In this document: positions 9,324 to 18,945 of the stretch, piece by piece | Numbering within the stretch: the stretch's first letter is position 1 | Layout of the letters: each line of letters starts with the position of its first letter | Assembly: GCF_028330985.1 (NCBI RefSeq) | Contig: NZ_JAQMUE010000075.1 | Coordinates: forward strand, 1-64,000 | Direction: 5' to 3' | DNA length: 64,000 bases | Origin: Roseofilum reptotaenium CS-1145 | GTDB lineage: Bacteria; Cyanobacteriota; Cyanobacteriia; Cyanobacteriales; Desertifilaceae | Made by a program: the position numbers and the translations under genes | The notes under the pieces: model-generated | The model's input: the letters and a program-made list of their open reading frames with translations, nothing else | Database searches by the model: none | What the model was told of the DNA's origin: nothing

Positions 9324-9420
9324 GCGATGGTAATTGGTAACTTAGGGAATTGGATTAGTATGGAAACTAAAGTCAGGCTGAAATTGTCCTGAATGATTAG
9401 ATTTTAATTCCATTGTACTG

Positions 9421-9945
9421 ATGAAATCCTGGATAGCCATTTTTGCGATCGCTCTTACCTCTCCCTTGATCTCCCTTCCGGGTTGGGGTGCAGAGCGCGT
9501 TGTCTTTAAGTATTCTGTCTTTCGGCGATCGCTCTCTGTCGCAGAATTAACCACGTTTGCTGAAACTGGAGAAATGACTCCTGCTCTACAACGTAACTTA
9601 CAAACCCTCGGGCAAAACCCTGAAGATTTTCGTACTGTGTTAACTGCACCTATCAGTGTTGATGTTTTATTTCTCGATAGAGCTTTAAATAGCACCATCG
9701 GGCGTAAAATTCTGGATCGGGTAGCGGAAATTGTCCATACACCTTCCCAAGGTGCAAATACTCAAGCACTCCGAGCTGCTTTAATTTTATCAGCTAGTGA
9801 AGATGGTGAAATTACTTTATTGGAAACCCTACAAAAATACCCAACACCGGAAATCGAAGTTGAAGGGGCACGGCTTATAGAAGCTTACAACGAATTGAAT
9901 CGATTTGCTAAACCTGCCCAAATTTTGATCGATTTATTCAAATAA
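9421..9945 (+). CDS. DUF1400-domain secreted protein
   Basis: A 174-residue protein with a signal peptide (about 1-23, cleavage near GWGAE). The remainder matches the DUF1400 leader domain that precedes alpha/beta-hydrolase domains in cyanobacterial esterases: VVFKYSVFRRSLSVAELTTF, TGEMTPALQRNLQTLG and a helical tail. Here the hydrolase domain is absent, so the protein is a stand-alone DUF1400 module. Its role is unknown. Confidence 0.8.
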   Translation: MKSWIAIFAIALTSPLISLPGWGAERVVFKYSVFRRSLSVAELTTFAETGEMTPALQRNLQTLGQNPEDFRTVLTAPISVDVLFLDRALNSTIGRKILDRVAEIVHTPSQGANTQALRAALILSASEDGEITLLETLQKYPTPEIEVEGARLIEAYNELNRFAKPAQILIDLFK

Positions 9946-10326
9946 AGGCAATCTATGGAAGCGATCGCTCCTATGTTAACGTATTCTTCAACTTTCGACC
10001 CGGATTTAGTAAATCTAGCTACTGTCTTGCCCGTAATCTTATTGGTAATCTAGAGTGTGCATTTAATTATGTCAATCCAAATATCTTGTAGCAGTAGATC
10101 TCTGAGCGGAAAGTGCTGTAACCGTTTTGCGCTATGCAATAGGGAATAGGCAGTGTTCTACCGGAACAATGTAGGAGTGGAAACGCACTGTACATAATTA
10201 AACTGATTACTCGGACTTGATATTATCCTTGCGTCTGGAATACAGCACTTTGCTTGCGTTATGAAACACATGCTTGAATCCTCTCTCTCCATGTACCAAA
10301 ACCCTATTCCCCAACGCTGTGCGCTG
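9946..10326. other. Gene-poor spacer between DUF1400 gene and ndhF
   Basis: The spacer carries no convincing gene. A 32-codon ORF at 9955-10053 would encode a small hydrophobic peptide (MEAIAPMLTYSSTFDPDLVN and so on) with a weak resemblance to small photosynthetic subunits, but it has no clear ribosome site. A degenerate copy of the CGC-TGT-GCG hairpin lies at about 10315-10326, next to the ndhF stop. Confidence 0.4.
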
Positions 10327-12171
10327 TTAAGGATGCACATAGACGAACCAACCGATCAGTGTGACCAGAAAGCCAACGCTAAAGATAATGGTCAGAACAT
10401 AAAGTTGGCCAATCCCAACTGAACTATACTTTAGACCTTCTCCACTAAACAGGGTAACCACACCCACTAGGTTGACTAAACCATCGATGATATAGCGGTC
10501 GAACCAAGAAGTGAGTCGAGCAGATTGTTCTACAGCAAAGACAACGGTCATGCGATAGAGGCGATCGATATAAAAATCATACGCTAGTAGATCCTGGATA
10601 AATTTAAGCGGTTTGATAATTGATCGGGCTAATGTTCTGGGTAGGGAAATGATGGCACCAACGAGACATCCGGCTAAACCTGATATAATCACCAGCATAA
10701 CTGTAATTTTGTGAACATAGCCCCAATTGGGAATCAGGGATAATTGATGTAAGAGCCAGGGACAGACTAAGGTGATGATGATTAAACTCACCATTGGTAC
10801 GGCCATGGGCCAAGCCACTTCAGGTGCCCGTCGGCTTTTGGGTTGGGTTTCTCCAGCAAAGACGAGACGATAAACGCGTGTTAAATTCAGGGCGCTCAAA
10901 GCATTGACTAAGAGCAGGACGACCAATAACCAAGGTTCGTAGTACCAAAAGTTATCCGCACCCAAGCGCAAAGCCCAAAAACCACCGAGGGGTAAAATTC
11001 CGATTAAACCTGCACTACCAACCAGAAATGAAGTGGTGGTCACAGGCATTTTCGACTGTAGTCCCCCTAGCTCGGTTAAGTCTTGGCTATTGGTGGTGAG
11101 GATAATCGAACCAATACTCATAAACAATAAGGCTTTGGCGATCGCATGGGCAAACAGTAGCATCAATGCAAAGCCTGTCCACTGCGTTCCCACGGCAATA
11201 AATACCAATCCCAAATAAGCACTCGTGCTGTGGGATAGAGCGCGTTTAATATCTACTTGTGCTAAAGCGACTAAAGACGAGCCGATCGCCGTTAAAATAC
11301 CAATGACGACTAATGTAGCTGAAGCCACTGGAGAGAGCGCTAAAATCGGTTGTAGCTTAATTAACACATAAGCCCCACAGGCCACCACTACCGAATTCCT
11401 CAAAATCGAAGCCGGGTTTGGCCCTTCCATGGCCTCATCCAACCACATATGCAAGGGGAACTGGGCGCATTTTCCCGTTGGCCCTGCAATCAAAGCTAAT
11501 CCTAGGAGAGTGGCAAACCAAGGGGATAATTCAGCCGTTTCAGCCCAGATATAGAGGCGATCGAAATCCAAGGTTCCTGCGGTTGTTCCCAAAGCGACCA
11601 AGCCCATGAGTAATAAAATATCACCCACTCGTTTGGTCAAAAATGCATCTCTTGCCGCCGTAACCACCAAAGGTTGAGCATACCAAAAGCCCACTAAGAG
11701 ATAGGTTGATAGGGTCAACATTTCCAGCAAACCATAGGTCAGCAAGAGAGAGTCACTCAGGGCAATTCCACTCATCGCTGCTTCAAAAAAGCCCATTATG
11801 GCAAAGAAACGTGCCAGCGCCCAATCTTTTTCTAGATATCCCAGAGCGTAGATTTGGGACAATAGACTTAATCCCGTAATTAAGGACATTGCCCCTAAAC
11901 TCACGGCAGAAATGGTCAAGGTTAGGGAAAAATCAATATCAATCACCTTTAACCAGTGAAAAACAATTAAATGGGGTTCTCTATCCCAAACCAGATTAAA
12001 GACAATTAATCCATGCACGAAGGCTAAAACTGTCATCAGCAGATTAAAGTAGGCTGCTGGTCTAGGCCCAGTACGACGGACCATCCGAGTTGACCAAGGC
12101 AAGGTGAGAATGCCTCCGATCAAACCATAGAATGGAATGTACCAACTTGTTTCTAGGAAATATTCAGACAT
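10327..12171 (-). CDS. ndhF4: NAD(P)H dehydrogenase-like complex subunit NdhF, CO2-uptake type (NdhF4-like)
   Basis: A 614-residue polytopic thylakoid protein of the antiporter-like NDH-1 subunit family. Conserved proton-channel segments are visible: AARDAFLTKRVGD, GPTGKCAQFPLHMWLDEAMEGP, and DIKRALSHSTSAYLG. In cyanobacteria the NdhF3/F4 variants belong to NDH-1MS complexes that hydrate CO2 to bicarbonate for the carboxysome. The divergent position next to ccmK supports NdhF4, because in Anabaena ndhF4 lies beside the ccm operon. The usual partners ndhD4 and cupB (chpX) are not adjacent; what follows is the DUF1400 gene in the opposite direction. NdhF3 cannot be excluded. Confidence 0.8.
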   Translation of the reverse strand: MSEYFLETSWYIPFYGLIGGILTLPWSTRMVRRTGPRPAAYFNLLMTVLAFVHGLIVFNLVWDREPHLIVFHWLKVIDIDFSLTLTISAVSLGAMSLITGLSLLSQIYALGYLEKDWALARFFAIMGFFEAAMSGIALSDSLLLTYGLLEMLTLSTYLLVGFWYAQPLVVTAARDAFLTKRVGDILLLMGLVALGTTAGTLDFDRLYIWAETAELSPWFATLLGLALIAGPTGKCAQFPLHMWLDEAMEGPNPASILRNSVVVACGAYVLIKLQPILALSPVASATLVVIGILTAIGSSLVALAQVDIKRALSHSTSAYLGLVFIAVGTQWTGFALMLLFAHAIAKALLFMSIGSIILTTNSQDLTELGGLQSKMPVTTTSFLVGSAGLIGILPLGGFWALRLGADNFWYYEPWLLVVLLLVNALSALNLTRVYRLVFAGETQPKSRRAPEVAWPMAVPMVSLIIITLVCPWLLHQLSLIPNWGYVHKITVMLVIISGLAGCLVGAIISLPRTLARSIIKPLKFIQDLLAYDFYIDRLYRMTVVFAVEQSARLTSWFDRYIIDGLVNLVGVVTLFSGEGLKYSSVGIGQLYVLTIIFSVGFLVTLIGWFVYVHP

Positions 12172-12627
12172 AGGTTACGTTAATGGTCTAATTGGCTGTA
12201 TTTTAATAATTTGGTTAAACTTTTAATCTGAGTTTCTTGACATTTGCAGACTCTTGATCCCTGCCTTACCTTACAGCTAAGAGATGATCCCATCCCTTAG
12301 CCTACCCCAAAATGCTGTTGCGATCGCGTGGCTCATCACTGGCACAATACTTGTCCCTTGCCAACTTCCTTAAGTATATTTACATATCTTATCTCGTGAA
12401 TTAAGTTGGTCTATCATTGTATCTTAAGTTTTTTAATAAAAAATTAATTTCTGTTAAGACATCACAAAAGTTAATTAATCAAATCAAGGGTTATTATGAT
12501 TAATTCTATTGCCAGGAGAGTCATGCTTCCCATATCCTTAATAGAGAAGCAAAAAACTCTTTTGCTTTCCTAGGAAAATTGGGTGTCCTAGTGCTATCTT
12601 TCGCTTTTTCAGATCAGGAGATTAACA
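12172..12627. promoter_or_regulatory. Divergent ndhF / ccm control region
   Basis: A 456-bp AT-rich region between the divergent ndhF and ccmK genes, with no ORF. It must hold both promoters and the carbon-responsive regulator sites (CcmR/NdhR-type control is known for such genes, but I cannot mark a site with confidence). A hairpin AAGCAAAA-AACTC-TTTTGCTT at 12547-12567 lies in the ccmK 5' leader, and AGGAG occurs shortly before the start codon. Confidence 0.6.
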
Positions 12628-12939
12628 ATGCCCATAGCCGTTGGAATGGTAGAAACATTAGGCTTTCCTGCCGTCGTCGAAGCTGCTGACGCGATGGTAA
12701 AAGCTGCTCGTGTGACCCTTGTTGGATACGAGAAAATTGGGAGTGGTCGGGTAACCGTCATTATCCGGGGAGATGTATCGGAAGTTCAAGCTTCAGTTGC
12801 TGCGGGGATTGAATCCGCCAAGCGGGTTGATGGAGGACAAGTTTTATCGACTCACATTATTGCCAGACCCCACGAAAACCTAGAGTATGTTCTTCCAATC
12901 CGTTACACCGAAGCGGTGGAGCAGTTCCGAAGCTACTAG
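12628..12939 (+). CDS. ccmK2: Carboxysome shell hexamer CcmK2
   Basis: A single BMC-domain protein of 103 residues that forms hexagonal tiles of the beta-carboxysome shell, with a central pore for bicarbonate and RuBP. The sequence is canonical from [20 protein letters not shown] to the pore-side KIGSGR and the C-terminal [14 protein letters not shown]. The length and first position in the operon match CcmK2 of Synechocystis. It is nearly identical to the next gene through about residue 93, so the two arose by tandem duplication. Confidence 0.95.
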   Translation: MPIAVGMVETLGFPAVVEAADAMVKAARVTLVGYEKIGSGRVTVIIRGDVSEVQASVAAGIESAKRVDGGQVLSTHIIARPHENLEYVLPIRYTEAVEQFRSY

Positions 12940-12963
12940 CACCGTTGAAAGCCAAAACAGGAC

Positions 12964-12994
12964 GAAGTTGAGTTAGTAATTATTACTCAACTTC
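12964..12994 (+). promoter_or_regulatory. Perfect hairpin between ccmK2 and ccmK1
   Basis: GAAGTTGAGT at 12964-12973 pairs with ACTCAACTTC at 12985-12994, a 10-bp perfect stem with no T-run. It is more likely an mRNA stabiliser or partial attenuator than a terminator, and could help set the high CcmK2 to downstream protein ratio. Confidence 0.6.
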
Positions 12995-13043
12995 ACCCTC
13001 ACACTTACCCATCTCTGTTGAAAACATTAGGAGTTTTGAATCA

Positions 13044-13382
13044 ATGTCAATTGCAGTTGGAATGGTAGAAACCCTAGGTTTTCCTGCCGTTGTAGAAGCA
13101 GCCGACGCAATGGTAAAAGCCGCTCGTGTCACCCTGGTTGGATATGAGAAAATTGGTAGTGGTCGAGTAACCGTGATTGTTAGAGGTGATGTATCTGAAG
13201 TACAAGCTTCTGTCGCTGCGGGAGTAGATAATATCAAGCGCGTCAATGGCGGAAAAGTTCTTTCTACCCATATCATTGCTCGTCCCCACGAAAACTTGGA
13301 GTATGTACTCCCCATTCGTTACACCGAAGATGTACAGCAATTTGCCGAAAGTACCAATGCTATTCGGTCAAGTCGTTCGTAA
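13044..13382 (+). CDS. ccmK1: Carboxysome shell hexamer CcmK1
   Basis: A second single-BMC shell protein of 112 residues. Its core is the same as CcmK2 with a longer C-terminal tail ([12 protein letters not shown]), as in Synechocystis CcmK1 (about 111 residues). The pore residues KIGSGR are conserved. It follows the ccmK2 hairpin and is 18 bp ahead of ccmL. Confidence 0.95.
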   Translation: MSIAVGMVETLGFPAVVEAADAMVKAARVTLVGYEKIGSGRVTVIVRGDVSEVQASVAAGVDNIKRVNGGKVLSTHIIARPHENLEYVLPIRYTEDVQQFAESTNAIRSSRS

Positions 13383-13400
13383 GGATCTGATATTCGATCC

Positions 13401-13703
13401 ATGCAAGTTGCTAAAGTTTGTGGCACAGTCGTTAGCACCCAAAAAGATCCGAGTCTTAGAGGGTCTAAATTTTTACTGTTGCAGTTGATAGATGAGCAAG
13501 GCCGCCTTCTTCCTGAATATGAGGTAGCCGCAGATCCAAGTGTGGGAGCTGGGTTAGATGAATGGGTTCTGGTGAGTCGTGGTAGTGCAGCTCGCCAAAT
13601 TGAAGGAACCCAAAATCGTCCTATAGATGCAACCGTTGTCGGAATCATTGACACGGTCACAGTGGGAAATTCACGAATCTATAGCAAAAAAGATACCTAT
13701 TAA
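13401..13703 (+). CDS. ccmL: Carboxysome vertex pentamer CcmL
   Basis: A 100-residue BMV-fold protein that caps the twelve vertices of the carboxysome shell. The family signature is complete: MQVAKVCGTVVSTQKDPSLR, the GAGLDEWVLVSRGSAAR loop and DATVVGIIDTV near the C-terminus. It is tightly coupled to ccmK1. Confidence 0.95.
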   Translation: MQVAKVCGTVVSTQKDPSLRGSKFLLLQLIDEQGRLLPEYEVAADPSVGAGLDEWVLVSRGSAARQIEGTQNRPIDATVVGIIDTVTVGNSRIYSKKDTY

Positions 13704-13865
13704 TGTTCAGTCCTCAAGGGTCAGGGTTGGTCGAGGGCGGTATCCATTGTATCTATCTCAGTTTAATCAATCAGAACCCTTTTGAGGTCGGATAACATCC
13801 GAAACTCGACCCAATTAATCCCATGACACCAGAGACAAAATCGCTATAGGAGGAAAATCATTATT

Positions 13866-15515
13866 ATGGTTGTGCTTAACCAGACACGGAGCAGTGCGGC
13901 TCCCCCCACCCCTTGGTCGAAGGACTTAGCGGAACCGCAAATTGATAGTAGTGCTTATGTCCACTCTTTCTCGAATCTAATTGGTGATGTCCATATTGGA
14001 ACGAACGTCTTAGTAGCGCCCGGCACTTCTATCCGAGCCGATGAAGGCGCTCCTTTTTATATTGGGGATTATACCAATGTACAAGATGGTGTGGTCATCC
14101 ATGGTCTAGAGGAAGGCCGAGTGGTTGGCGATGATGGCCAGAAATATTCCGTTTGGATTGGTAATCATTCTTCTATTACCCATATGGCGCTGGTACATGG
14201 GCCAGCCTACGTGGGAGATAATTGTTTTATTGGTTTCCGCTCTACAGTATTCAACGCCAGAATTGGTCACGGATGCATTGTGATGATGCACGCTTTGATC
14301 CAAGATGTGGAAATCCCTCCAGGAAAGTATGTGCCTTCTGGATCGGTGATTACCAATCAACAGCAGGCCGATCGCCTGCCAGATGTGCAAAAAGGTGATG
14401 TGGCCTTTGCCAGCCATGTGGTCGGTATTAATGATGCTCTCAGAGCTGGGTATCGATGTGCCGACAATATCGAATGTATTACGCCCATTCGTGATGAATC
14501 GGGTGATTTATCGGGCAATTCTAGTAATGGTCAAGTACAAAGCAATATGACAACTCTTAATTCAGAAACCGTAACCCAAATTAAAAGTTTACTCGCCCAA
14601 GGCTATAAAATCGGGGCAGAGTATGCCGATCAACGCCGTTTCCGGACTAGCTCTTGGAAGAGCTGCCCGGTAATCGATTCAAATAATACTACAGCCGTAT
14701 TGTCAGCAGTTGAATCTTGTATGGCAGAGCATGGGGGTGAGTATGTGCGCCTGATTGGTATCGATCCGAAAGCAAAACGGCGTGTCCTAGAAACAATTAT
14801 TCAAAAACCAGGCGATCAACCCGGTACTCCTAGCACCAGCGCTCCAGTCACCTCAAGAGTTCCGGCCAGTCAAAATGGTTCATCCTCCAATGGTGCAGGT
14901 GTGCCTGCTGATTTGAACTCAAAAGTGAAACAATTGGTTAATCAAGGCTACCGAATTACAACAGAACATGCGGATAAACGACGCTTCCGTACCAGTTCCT
15001 GGCTGACTGGCGCTCCGATTACAGGAACGAGTCCCACAGCCGTTTTGAATGGCATTGAAGCGGTCTTGAGAGATTGTGAAGGTGAATATGTACGCTTGAT
15101 TGCGGTTGACCCCAATGCCAAACGTCGGGTTTTAGAGGAAATTATTCAACGACCGGATGGTCGAGTTACTGCTAGCAGTAATGGAACCTCTAGTATTGCA
15201 AGTTCCGCTGCTCCAGTGGCTCGCGCGAGTAGTCCGGTTGCCTTTGGTTCTGGAAAACTGAGCGCTGAGGCGATCGAGCAAGTGCGTGCCTTGCTGGCCC
15301 AAGGCTACAAGATTGGTACGGAACATGCAGATAAACGGCGCTATAAAACGGGATCTTGGAAGAGCTGTACCCCAATTGAATCAAACCGTGAGTCAGACGT
15401 AATTGCTGGTTTGGAAGCTTGCCTTGCGGAACATGCAGGGGAATATGTACGCATGTTGGGCATCGATACAACGGCGAAACGGCGTGTAGCTGAATCGGTG
15501 ATTCAACGCCCGTAA
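13866..15515 (+). CDS. ccmM: Carboxysome assembly protein CcmM with three SSUL modules
   Basis: Scaffold protein that condenses Rubisco. Residues 1 to about 215 form a gamma-class carbonic anhydrase-like left-handed beta-helix with the zinc-ligand His region ([12 protein letters not shown]). A Cys pair in YRCADNIEC matches the redox-switch disulfide known in CcmM. Three Rubisco-small-subunit-like modules follow (about 230-315, 355-435, 465-549), each with a [11 protein letters not shown] or [11 protein letters not shown] core, joined by Ser/Pro linkers. An in-frame ATG at 14547 (residue 228) lies just before the first module and could start a short CcmM35-like form, although no strong ribosome site precedes it. 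The main start has AGGAGG upstream. Confidence 0.95.
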   Translation: MVVLNQTRSSAAPPTPWSKDLAEPQIDSSAYVHSFSNLIGDVHIGTNVLVAPGTSIRADEGAPFYIGDYTNVQDGVVIHGLEEGRVVGDDGQKYSVWIGNHSSITHMALVHGPAYVGDNCFIGFRSTVFNARIGHGCIVMMHALIQDVEIPPGKYVPSGSVITNQQQADRLPDVQKGDVAFASHVVGINDALRAGYRCADNIECITPIRDESGDLSGNSSNGQVQSNMTTLNSETVTQIKSLLAQGYKIGAEYADQRRFRTSSWKSCPVIDSNNTTAVLSAVESCMAEHGGEYVRLIGIDPKAKRRVLETIIQKPGDQPGTPSTSAPVTSRVPASQNGSSSNGAGVPADLNSKVKQLVNQGYRITTEHADKRRFRTSSWLTGAPITGTSPTAVLNGIEAVLRDCEGEYVRLIAVDPNAKRRVLEEIIQRPDGRVTASSNGTSSIASSAAPVARASSPVAFGSGKLSAEAIEQVRALLAQGYKIGTEHADKRRYKTGSWKSCTPIESNRESDVIAGLEACLAEHAGEYVRMLGIDTTAKRRVAESVIQRP

Positions 15516-15723
15516 GTCCGGATTGAATAGGCTTCTTGCAGAAGTCAGGCTAGCAATGGTCATAAAAATTATGATGATGACCGCATTACTATTGACTAGC
15601 TGTCAATTGATGCAAGAGGTCTAATGTACTGAAGAGAATCAGCAGACGGAAAAATGGGGGAGGTTTTTCTCCTCCAAGGAATGGATTTCGGACTGAGGTT
15701 CGATCTAAAAATGTGCTGCAACG

Positions 15724-16494
15724 ATGAGGTTCAATAGTATTATGGCGGTTATGCCTTGGCAACCTCTTCATAACCAAAAGTCTTGTATTGATGGGGAGGT
15801 GAGCATTGACCCTAGCGCGGTGGTAGCTCCTGGTGTGGCCCTGATTGCCAATCCTGAAAGTCGGATTGCGATCGCCGCAGGTGCTTGTATTGGTATGGGG
15901 GTGGTTCTCCATGCTGATGGGGGAACCTTAAGGGTTGAGGAAGGAGCGATCTTAGGCGCAGGAGTCTTAGTGGTGGGTTCGGGAACCATTGGCGCTAGAG
16001 CTTGTATAGGCCCGGTTTCAACCGTGTTTAATTGCTCAGTGGACTCAGAGCAGGTGGTTCCTCCAGGTTCGTTATTGGGAGACCAGGGACGTTCGGAAAC
16101 GGAGAATCGGCAGATGGAGGAGCCAGTCGAGGCTGAACCTGAAGTTGAAGTTGAACCTGAACCAGAGGTTAAACCTCAAGCTCAAGAGTCTAAAATTACA
16201 GGTGAAGTGCCTCAATCTAATCCTTCGGCAACTCAAGCTTCGATTCATTCGGCGATCGCCCGTAATTTAATTGCTAATCCACCCACAACTCGTACGAACG
16301 GTAACCTGGATACTCCTAACTCAGACCAACCATCACCCGATTCCTCGACAGAAGACTCGACTTCGGGATCGGTCAATTCCCCGGTTTATGGGCAGCAGCA
16401 TCTGCAACGGTTAATGGCGACCTTGTTTCCCCATCGTCAACAATTGGATGGAAATATACAAGATTCTCCAGTTTCTGAGGATAATGGTAAATAA
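15724..16494 (+). CDS. ccmN: Carboxysome adaptor protein CcmN
   Basis: A 256-residue protein that bridges CcmM to the CcmK2 shell. The N-terminal part is a left-handed beta-helix of hexapeptide repeats (CIDGEVSIDPSAVVAPGV through GSGTIGARACIGPVSTVF). A long Pro/Glu-rich linker ends in the amphipathic encapsulation peptide YGQQHLQRLMATLFPHRQ. Two in-frame ATGs (15724, 15742) leave the first residues uncertain. The 208-bp gap after ccmM holds no clear gene (see rejected items). Confidence 0.93.
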   Translation: MRFNSIMAVMPWQPLHNQKSCIDGEVSIDPSAVVAPGVALIANPESRIAIAAGACIGMGVVLHADGGTLRVEEGAILGAGVLVVGSGTIGARACIGPVSTVFNCSVDSEQVVPPGSLLGDQGRSETENRQMEEPVEAEPEVEVEPEPEVKPQAQESKITGEVPQSNPSATQASIHSAIARNLIANPPTTRTNGNLDTPNSDQPSPDSSTEDSTSGSVNSPVYGQQHLQRLMATLFPHRQQLDGNIQDSPVSEDNGK

Positions 16495-16574
16495 ATCGAT
16501 GGAGTTCCACCATTGGGCCTCTATACTAATAGTAGAGGAGTGCAGATGATGGATATCCCTCTCAAGTCAAGAGC

Positions 16575-17315
16575 ATGAGTAGATTCGATACTCTCAATGG
16601 AAGTGCATTAGGTTTGGTGTCAACCCGGAGCTTTCCGGCTGTAATTGCGGTTGCCGATGCCATGATTAAGGCGGCAGAAGTGGTTTTGGTGGGCATTGAA
16701 AAGATTGGTAATGGATATTGTACGGCGATCGCCAGGGGAAGAATCGCAGATATTCGATTAGCCGTAGAATATGGTGCGGAAAGAGCCAAGGAATTTGGCC
16801 CCGATCAACTGGTCACCAGTAGCGTCATTCCCAGACCTTTACCCAATCTGGAAGTCATTTTTCCCATTAATCCCCAGTTTATGGAAGTGACGGCTCATAA
16901 CCGAGAAAACCGGTATAGCCGTCAAGCCGTAGGATTACTGGAAACCGTTGGCTTTCCTCCCATGGTGGGTGCGGCCGATGCCATGCTCAAATCAGCGAAT
17001 GTGGAACTGATGTCTTTTGAGACCATTGGCTCTGGACTTTGTACCGCAATTATCCGGGGTTCAGTGGCTGATGTAGCCATGGCTATTGAATCTGGAGTCT
17101 ATGAAGCTCAACGGATTGGAGAACTTCATGCCATTTACATTATTCCTCGACCTCAAGACGACTTAGAGCAAATTCTCCCCGTTGCCAGTGCTTTGATCCA
17201 AGAAGAATCAGAACCGTTGATGTTACCGGTGAGCATCGAGCAAGAGGAAATGGAAGAAGAATTGGTCAAGTTACCAGAGCTGGAAAAAGTGCCGCTTAAA
17301 ATTGAAGAAAAGTAA
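16575..17315 (+). CDS. ccmO: Carboxysome shell trimer CcmO (tandem BMC)
   Basis: A 246-residue shell protein with two fused BMC domains (about 12-100 and 110-205), each with the GxxE(K/T)IGxG loop, forming pseudo-hexameric trimers. It has an acidic C-terminal extension rich in Glu. The gene closes the operon here; in several cyanobacteria ccmO is unlinked, so this is a full ccmKKLMNO arrangement. Confidence 0.94.
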   Translation: MSRFDTLNGSALGLVSTRSFPAVIAVADAMIKAAEVVLVGIEKIGNGYCTAIARGRIADIRLAVEYGAERAKEFGPDQLVTSSVIPRPLPNLEVIFPINPQFMEVTAHNRENRYSRQAVGLLETVGFPPMVGAADAMLKSANVELMSFETIGSGLCTAIIRGSVADVAMAIESGVYEAQRIGELHAIYIIPRPQDDLEQILPVASALIQEESEPLMLPVSIEQEEMEEELVKLPELEKVPLKIEEK

Positions 17316-17342
17316 GAACGACAGTACAGATATGGTGGGGGA

Positions 17343-17397
17343 GGGCGGGTTTACTTGCAATAGTTGTCAGTCTACAAGATTTGGGTATAACCCGCCC
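17343..17397. repeat. GGGCGGGTT inverted repeat (cyanobacterial intergenic hairpin)
   Basis: GGGCGGGTT near 17343 pairs with AACCCGCCC at 17389-17397 across a 37-bp loop. GC-rich hairpins of this type are frequent between genes in cyanobacteria. It may end the ccm transcript, but no T-run follows. Confidence 0.6.
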
Positions 17398-17449
17398 CTA
17401 CAACAATATCTCATTGTTAATCCCATTCACTATAATTGTTAATTGACTT

Positions 17450-18328
17450 ATGGACACACCATCATCTTATACCCCTCCCAAAGTCTGGCAACCGGATACC
17501 GACAGTGGCGGAACTTGGTCAAAAATCAATCGTCCCATTGCCGGGCCTACCCATGAGAAAGAGTTACCGGTAGGCAGTCATCCCCTGCAACTCTATTCCC
17601 TGGCCACGCCCAATGGTCAAAAAGTAACTATTCTGCTCGAAGAATTGTTGGCCCTGGGTATTTCTGAAGCCGAGTACGATGCTTATCCGATCAAAATTCA
17701 GGACGGAGATCAGTTTGGCAGTGGTTTTGTGGCCATTAATCCCAATTCTAAGATTCCGGCTCTGGTTGACCGCAGCACTACCCCGGAAACTCGGATCTTT
17801 GAATCTGGCTCTATCCTGCTCTATCTGGCGGAAAAATTGGCCGCGTTCCTACCTACTGAGGCGGCTGCACGCATAGAATGCCTATCCTGGCTCTTTTGGC
17901 AGATGGGTTCAGCGCCCTATGTTGGCGGTGGGTTTGGGCATTTTTATAGTTATGCACCGACGAAAATTAAATACTGCATTGACCGTTTTGCGATGGAGAC
18001 GAAGCGTCAGCTTGATGTCCTCAACCGGCAATTAGCAGATAAGCCGTATATTTGCGGTGAGGATTATACCATTGCTGATATTGCCATCTGGCCCTGGTAT
18101 GGGTCGTTGACCTTGGGCAAGCTTTACAATGCAGGTGAGTTCCTAGAGGTACAGTCTTATACCCATCTGATGAGGTGGGCCGAGGAAATTGCCTCCCGGC
18201 CAGCCGTGCAACGGGGACGCAGGGTTAACCGGACATGGGGGCCAGAGGAGGAGCAACTCCACGAGCGACACTCGGCAAGTGATTTTGGAAGGCCTAGTGC
18301 TTCGCCTGTCCACAAAACATCCTTATAA
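17450..18328 (+). CDS. yghU: Glutathione S-transferase, YghU type (disulfide-bond oxidoreductase)
   Basis: A 292-residue protein of the Nu-class GST group. An N-terminal extension (PPKVWQPDTDSGGTWSKINR) is followed by a thioredoxin-like half (LYSLATPNGQKVTILLEELL, NPNSKIPALVD, ESGSILLYLAEK) and an all-helical half with DYTIADIAIWPWYG. YghU-type enzymes bind two glutathiones and reduce disulfides. No partner gene is evident. Confidence 0.9.
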   Translation: MDTPSSYTPPKVWQPDTDSGGTWSKINRPIAGPTHEKELPVGSHPLQLYSLATPNGQKVTILLEELLALGISEAEYDAYPIKIQDGDQFGSGFVAINPNSKIPALVDRSTTPETRIFESGSILLYLAEKLAAFLPTEAAARIECLSWLFWQMGSAPYVGGGFGHFYSYAPTKIKYCIDRFAMETKRQLDVLNRQLADKPYICGEDYTIADIAIWPWYGSLTLGKLYNAGEFLEVQSYTHLMRWAEEIASRPAVQRGRRVNRTWGPEEEQLHERHSASDFGRPSASPVHKTSL

Positions 18329-18340
18329 TAAGGGACAAAG

Positions 18341-18532
18341 ATGACAAATAATAATCCACAAAAACCATTATGGGAGAGAATTAGCACAACAACAAGTGTT
18401 TTACTAGTCCCTATTGTTATTGCATTCGTAGGTAATGCTTATACTCAAGCTGTCAAAGAACGAGAAATTCAAGGAAGATTTGTTGAACTTGCTGAAATAC
18501 CTCAGAATGAAGTTCAAACTCCGTCCGAATAA
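18341..18532 (+). pseudogene. Truncated small membrane protein
   Basis: 63 residues, beginning MTNNNPQKPLWERISTTTSV with one membrane helix (about 17-33) and a short KEREIQGRFVELA motif. I take it as the 5' part of a longer family in which the soluble C-terminal part is missing, because after ELA the reading runs into the tail of the antisense DUF29 remnant. It could still be expressed as a short peptide. Confidence 0.45.
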
Positions 18533-18884
18533 CCGTAATTCCAATGGCTCTTTCTCTGTTTAACCGAAGTGGCCGTTTTACCAACTTTTTCCGATACTCC
18601 CAAGGTGGAACCGAGTCAGGCTGACTCCAAATCTCCTTACCCTGCTCCTTGGTGATCGCCTCTCCATCGGAGATCGCCTCTCCATCGGAGATCGCCCCTT
18701 TCTCACTTTTACCCATATCTTCCAGTTCTTCTGCGAGATGCTCCAAATCGATGCGATCGAGTTGGCGATCGCGCAACAACTGTGATGTCGTTTCCAACCA
18801 CAGGTAATAGTCGCGATCGTAGAGATCGGGTAGAAGAGAGCGATCGCGCCAGCGATGCGGAGCATTATCGGTTAAGGCTTCCAT
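18453..18884 (-). pseudogene. DUF29 protein, truncated and fused to repeat sequence
   Basis: The first 60 or so residues are a canonical DUF29 start (YDRDYYLWLETTSQLLRDRQ, then LDRIDLEHLAEELEDMGKSE). DUF29 should then continue for about 90 residues; instead the frame enters an 18-bp tandem repeat (GAISDGEAISDGEAIT) and then unrelated sequence. The same short repeat occurs near 19730. I read it as a broken DUF29 gene that happens to stay open. Confidence 0.7.
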
Positions 18885-18945
18885 AACGCTTGTGTTGTTG
18901 TATTGTGCGCTACTCTAGCACAGGTTTGGCGATCGAAGGGTAAAC

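Noticed and set aside
9955-10053. 32-codon hydrophobic ORF beside ndhF
   Set aside because: Resembles small photosynthetic subunits only loosely and lacks a clear ribosome site.
15556-15624. 22-codon ORF MVIKIMMMTALLLTSCQLMQ.. between ccmM and ccmN, lipoprotein-like
   Set aside because: No ribosome site, stops five residues after the Cys, lipobox residue before Cys is not the usual Gly or Ala. Left as a curiosity.
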